In this document: positions 60,825-64,000 of the stretch, in pieces
How positions within the stretch are numbered: position 1 is the stretch's first letter
How the letters are laid out: each line of letters begins with the position of its first letter
Source: Variovorax paradoxus
GTDB taxonomy: Bacteria; Pseudomonadota; Gammaproteobacteria; Burkholderiales; Burkholderiaceae_C
Reading direction: 5' to 3'
Assembly (NCBI RefSeq): GCF_030811855.1
Contig: NZ_JAUSRN010000013.1
Coordinates: 122,212 to 186,211 of the forward strand
Length of the DNA: 64,000 nt
Notes under the pieces: model-generated
What the model was told of the DNA's origin: nothing
The model's database searches: none
What the model saw: only the letters and a program-made list of their open reading frames with translations
Translations under genes and position numbers: made by a program

Positions 60825-62354
60825 ATGAAGCCGATCTGGATAGTTGATGACGACCAATCGATCCGCTTCGTGCTGGAGAAGGCCTTGCTGCGTGAAGACT
60901 TGCCCACGCGCAGTTTCACCAACACGCGCGAGGTGCTGGCCGCGCTCGAACTCGCCGAAGACGACGAGCAGCAGGGCCCCCAGGTCCTGGTGAGCGACAT
61001 TCGCATGCCCGGCGGCTCCGGGCTCGACCTGCTCGACAAGATCAAGGCCAAGCACCCCGGCCTGCCGGTCATCATCATGACCGCGTTCTCCGACCTCGAC
61101 AGCGCCGTGTCGGCGTTCCAGGGCGGGGCCTTCGAATACCTGCCCAAACCCTTCGACCTGCCGCGCGCCGTCGAGCTCATTCGCCGCGCCGTCGACGAAA
61201 GCCAGCGCGAGGAAGTCGCGGAGGAGCGCATGGTCGCCGCGCCAGAAATGCTGGGCCAGGCGCCCGCCATGCAGGACGTGTTCCGCGCCATCGGCCGCCT
61301 TTCGCAAAGCAACGTCACGGTGCTCATCACCGGCGAATCGGGCTCGGGCAAGGAACTGGTGGCCCGCGCGCTGCACAAGCATTCGCCGCGCGCCAACGGC
61401 CCGTTCGTGGCCATCAACACCGCGGCCATCCCCAAGGACCTGCTCGAGAGCGAACTGTTCGGCCACGAGCGCGGCGCCTTCACCGGCGCGCAAACGATGC
61501 GGCGCGGCCGCTTCGAACAAGCCGAGGGCGGCACGCTCTTTCTCGACGAAATCGGCGACATGCCGTTCGATCTGCAGACGCGCCTTTTGCGCGTGCTGAG
61601 CGACGGGCATTTCTACCGCGTGGGCGGCCACAACTCGGTCAAGGCCAACGTGCGCGTCATCGCGGCCACCCACCAGGACCTGGAGCAGCGCGTCAAGCTC
61701 GGCGGCTTCCGCGAAGACCTGTTCCACCGCCTCAACGTGATCCGCTTGCGGCTGCCGGCCCTGCGCGAGCGCGGCGAGGACGTGCCCGCTCTCACGCGCC
61801 ACTTCCTGCAGGTGAGCGCGCGCCAGCTCGGCGTCGAGCCCAAGCGCATCTCCGACGCTGCATTGGCCAAGCTCGCGGCCTTCAGCTTCCCAGGCAACGT
61901 GCGCCAGCTGGAGAACATCTGCCACTGGCTGACCGTGATGGCCCCGGCGCAACTCATCGAAGCCAAGGACCTGCCGCCCGAAGTCATGGCCGCGGCAGGC
62001 GGCCCTCCGGGACAAGCGACCGAGGCAAGCGGTGCCGCAATGCCCGCGCAACCCGCACCGCAGCTCTCACCGTCGATCCCTGAGCGCGAAACGGCCCCCG
62101 CGGGTGCCCCTTCAGAGCCCACCGAAGGGCTCGTCGGCGCAAGCAGCTGGGAAAGCGGCCTCGAGATCGAAGCCCAGGCGCTGCTCGCAGCCGGCCGCAC
62201 CGACGTCTGGGACGTGCTCTCCCGCCGCTTCGAATCGCGCCTGATCCTCACCGCCCTCGCCAACACCCGCGGCCGCCGCATCGAAGCCGCCCAGAAGCTG
62301 GGCATCGGCCGCAACACCATCACCCGGAAGATCCAGGAGTTGGGGATCGAGTAA
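60825..62354 (+). CDS. ntrC: Nitrogen regulation response regulator NtrC
   Basis: 509 residues from the ATG at 60825. The receiver domain has the phospho-acceptor Asp58 in VSDIRMPGGSG; the AAA+ domain has Walker A GESGSGKE, the sigma-54 contact loop GAFTGA and Walker B GGTLFLDEIGD; the C-terminal Fis HTH is RGRRIEAAQKLGIGRNTITRKIQELGIE. A Pro/Ala-rich linker of about 70 residues (400-470) separates the last two, longer than in E. coli. It activates glnA and other sigma-54 nitrogen promoters. Confidence 0.95.
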   Translation: MKPIWIVDDDQSIRFVLEKALLREDLPTRSFTNTREVLAALELAEDDEQQGPQVLVSDIRMPGGSGLDLLDKIKAKHPGLPVIIMTAFSDLDSAVSAFQGGAFEYLPKPFDLPRAVELIRRAVDESQREEVAEERMVAAPEMLGQAPAMQDVFRAIGRLSQSNVTVLITGESGSGKELVARALHKHSPRANGPFVAINTAAIPKDLLESELFGHERGAFTGAQTMRRGRFEQAEGGTLFLDEIGDMPFDLQTRLLRVLSDGHFYRVGGHNSVKANVRVIAATHQDLEQRVKLGGFREDLFHRLNVIRLRLPALRERGEDVPALTRHFLQVSARQLGVEPKRISDAALAKLAAFSFPGNVRQLENICHWLTVMAPAQLIEAKDLPPEVMAAAGGPPGQATEASGAAMPAQPAPQLSPSIPERETAPAGAPSEPTEGLVGASSWESGLEIEAQALLAAGRTDVWDVLSRRFESRLILTALANTRGRRIEAAQKLGIGRNTITRKIQELGIE

Positions 62355-62385
62355 AGCCGCCGCGCGACGACTGGGGGCGAGCTAG

Positions 62386-62901
62386 TTACCGGCTTCGCTG
62401 CCCTAGCGTCAGCGAATCGAGCTGGAAGTTCCCGCTCTTGTCCCAGAGCCACGTGTCGACGTACGTATGCCCGCCCAGGCGCCCGGGGCTCGGCAGCGGC
62501 GACGCCGCCTTGATGAGTTCCGCAATCTTCGGCGGCACCTCGGGTGCATGGCTTGGCACGCGGCTGAACGTCACGTTCTTCACGTTGCCGTTGGCGTCCA
62601 GATCGGTCTCGACCACCACCACCGCATAGACCAGCGGAGGAATCTTCCCCTTGTAGATGCGCTGCGGATAGGCGTTGTAGATCTGGCGTGCACCGGTCTT
62701 GCGATACGCCCGCACAGCGGGAGTCTGCGCGGTGATCAGGCGAACGGTAGGGACATCGGCTCTGGGGCTGGCCACCTCGTCGGGTGCAGAAGAAGGGCCC
62801 GGCTTGCCGTCGCCGGGCTTTTCCGCCGGTTTGAGCGCCGAACAGGCGGCAAGCGCCAGTGCGGCCGCAAGGGTTGCGAGTGTGCGTATGTTCATGGTCA
62901 T
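62386..62901 (-). CDS. Lipoprotein with TonB C-terminal-like domain
   Basis: 171 residues. A lipoprotein signal with lipobox LAAC (Cys20) precedes a linker and a domain at residues about 70-165 with ARQIYNAYPQRIYKGKIPPLVYAVVVVETDLDANGNVKNVTFSRVPSH, the pattern of TonB-like C-terminal domains in outer-membrane energy transduction. No TonB helix or Pro-rich spacer is visible, so it is a relative of unknown role. The start is the ATG at 62901, next to the xthA stop (TGATG); a second ATG six bases on (MNIRT) is equally possible. Confidence 0.75.
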   Translation of the reverse strand: MTMNIRTLATLAAALALAACSALKPAEKPGDGKPGPSSAPDEVASPRADVPTVRLITAQTPAVRAYRKTGARQIYNAYPQRIYKGKIPPLVYAVVVVETDLDANGNVKNVTFSRVPSHAPEVPPKIAELIKAASPLPSPGRLGGHTYVDTWLWDKSGNFQLDSLTLGQRSR

Positions 62902-63686
62902 CAGGCGCCTTGGTCGAGTTCCAGCACCACGGGGGCGTGGTCACTTGGTTTTTCCCACTTGCGCGGCACGCGGTCAATGATGCAACCCCTGGCGCGCGGC
63001 ACCAGGGGCTCGCTCACCAGGATGTGATCGATCCGCAGGCCGCGGTTCTTCTGGTAGCCGAGCATCCGGTAGTCCCACCACGAGTAGCTCTTCTCAGGCT
63101 GCTCGAAGAGGCGAAAACTGTCCGCAAGGCCCAGCTGGAGCAGCGCCTTGAAATGCTCGCGCTCCTCGGTGGTGTGGTGGATGGTTTCGGCCAGGCCGAT
63201 CGGGTCGTAGCTGTCGCGATCTTCCGGCGTGATGTTGAAATCGCCGACCAGAACCAGATTCGGATGCGCCGCCATTTCGGCGCGCAGCCATTCGCGCAAG
63301 GCGCGCAGCCATCCCATCTTGTATTCGAACTTCTCGGTGCCGGGCGCCTGGCCGTTGACGAAGTAGCCATTCACGACCCGCAGCGGGCCCGACGGTGTTT
63401 CGATGGTGGCGGCAATCACTCGCGACTGGTCGTCGGTAAAGCCGCCGATGTTCCTGGCCACGTCATGCATCGGCGCCAGGCTCAGGATGGCCACGCCGTT
63501 ATAGGTTTTCTGGCCGAACACGGCCGCCTCGTAACCGGCCGACTTGAGCACGTCGAGCGGGAACTTGTCGTCGCTCATCTTGAGCTCCTGCAGGCACAGC
63601 ACATCGACCGGATTGGCGATCAGCCAGTCGAGCACATGCTGCAGGCGTGCAGTGAGGGAGTTGACGTTCCAGGTGGCTATTTTCAT
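62901..63686 (-). CDS. xthA: Exodeoxyribonuclease III (AP endonuclease family)
   Basis: 261 residues. Catalytic motifs are all present: TWNVNSLTARL, LCLQELKMSDDKFP (metal Glu), GDFNITPEDRD (Asp, Asn), RIDHILVS and SDHAPVVLEL (His). It nicks DNA at abasic sites and removes 3' blocks during base-excision repair. Its stop shares one base with the start of the TonB-like lipoprotein gene. The 119 bases before its start separate it from the partial aldehyde dehydrogenase gene. Confidence 0.94.
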   Translation of the reverse strand: MKIATWNVNSLTARLQHVLDWLIANPVDVLCLQELKMSDDKFPLDVLKSAGYEAAVFGQKTYNGVAILSLAPMHDVARNIGGFTDDQSRVIAATIETPSGPLRVVNGYFVNGQAPGTEKFEYKMGWLRALREWLRAEMAAHPNLVLVGDFNITPEDRDSYDPIGLAETIHHTTEEREHFKALLQLGLADSFRLFEQPEKSYSWWDYRMLGYQKNRGLRIDHILVSEPLVPRARGCIIDRVPRKWEKPSDHAPVVLELDQGA

Positions 63687-63805
63687 GAAGATGCAAAGTG
63701 ATGGCGATCGGCCGCGAAGGGACGCCAGCTTAGCAAAAGCACTCGAAAAACCTGGTTACACCCGCGCGGGGCACGCAGGCGGTGACTCTCCAGTCGCAAT
63801 CCGCC

Positions 63806-64000
63806 TCAAGCCAACGTATACGCCGTCTTCACCGTGGTGAAGAACTCCTGCGCATACTTGCCCTGCTCGCGCGGCCCGTAGCTGGAACCCTTGCGCCCGC
63901 CAAAGGGCACGTGGTAGTCCACCCCCGCCGTGGGCAGGTTCACCATCACCATGCCCGCCTGGCTGTGGCGCTTGAAGTGCGTGGCGTGCTTCAGGCTGGT
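63806..64000 (-). CDS. Aldehyde dehydrogenase family protein, 3' end only
   Basis: Only the last 64 residues are inside the window. They read GMVMVNLPTAGVDYHVPFGGRKGSSYGPREQG and end EFFTTVKTAYTLA. The C-terminal segment with PFGGRKGSSYG is the hallmark of aldehyde dehydrogenases, and the ending resembles the alpha-ketoglutaric semialdehyde dehydrogenase branch. The frame is open at 64000, so the catalytic Cys and Glu are outside. Branch assignment is tentative. Confidence 0.8.
   Translation of the reverse strand, partial: TSLKHATHFKRHSQAGMVMVNLPTAGVDYHVPFGGRKGSSYGPREQGKYAQEFFTTVKTAYTLA

Overview
The window is GC-rich, densely packed betaproteobacterial DNA, most likely a Comamonadaceae chromosome of the Variovorax type. 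The support is the housekeeping order (ompA-ubiG-gph-ssrA beside gyrA-serC-pheA-tyrA-aroA/cmk-rpsA-ihfB-lapA-lapB), a fused aroA-cmk gene, a tmRNA tag reading ANDERFALAA, and a glnA-ntrB-ntrC locus with a sigma-54 promoter. Genus is inferred from gene content and order; no database search was made.

Layout. 1-2.4 kb: end of an M20-type amidohydrolase gene overlapping an M81 (MlrC-like) gene. 2.4-4.8 kb: tungstate ABC transporter tupBCA behind a perfect 11-bp inverted repeat. 4.8-13.4 kb: accessory island on the minus strand. It holds a Sec-signal-bearing Rhs/YD-repeat gene split by an IS2-group IS3-family element and by a 1-nt frameshift, its overlapping Sel1-like candidate immunity gene, a displaced second Rhs C-terminal cassette with a NlpC/P60-like tip, an overlapping lipoprotein gene, and two more small envelope genes. 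13.6-23.1 kb: a small SnoaL-like protein, then a regulator divergent from a form-II (AYRGAGR) molybdenum hydroxylase cluster, coxSLM plus coxD, E, G and F homologues. 23.1-29.3 kb: a six-gene Mrp/Mnh cation/proton antiporter operon with fused A/B. 29.4-32.7 kb: crcB and a DctPQM TRAP transporter. 32.9-45.7 kb: a minus-strand housekeeping run from gyrA to a ComEA-like gene. 45.9-48.5 kb: ompA, ubiG, gph and tmRNA. 48.6-57.5 kb: a PKMT-like methyltransferase, gamma-glutamyltransferase, an RsuA-type pseudouridine synthase, a YVTN propeller protein, a polysaccharide deacetylase, a fatty-acid hydroxylase-like protein, an EI24-like membrane protein and a CinA-N-like protein. 57.5-64 kb: glnA, a secreted coiled-coil protein, ntrB and ntrC, then a TonB-like lipoprotein, xthA and the tail of an aldehyde dehydrogenase gene.

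How the parts work together. TupBCA imports tungstate (or molybdate), which may matter for the molybdopterin hydroxylase 11 kb away. NtrB/NtrC and the sigma-54 promoter form the nitrogen-control loop on glnA. The aromatic, serine and nucleotide genes from serC to cmk form a close-packed run with the translation gene rpsA. The Rhs island is the most unusual region: a polymorphic-toxin locus caught after IS inactivation, with a spare C-terminal module and its own candidate immunity gene. No non-coding stretch over 300 bases exists apart from the one holding the tmRNA. I saw no CRISPR array and no tRNA gene other than tmRNA.
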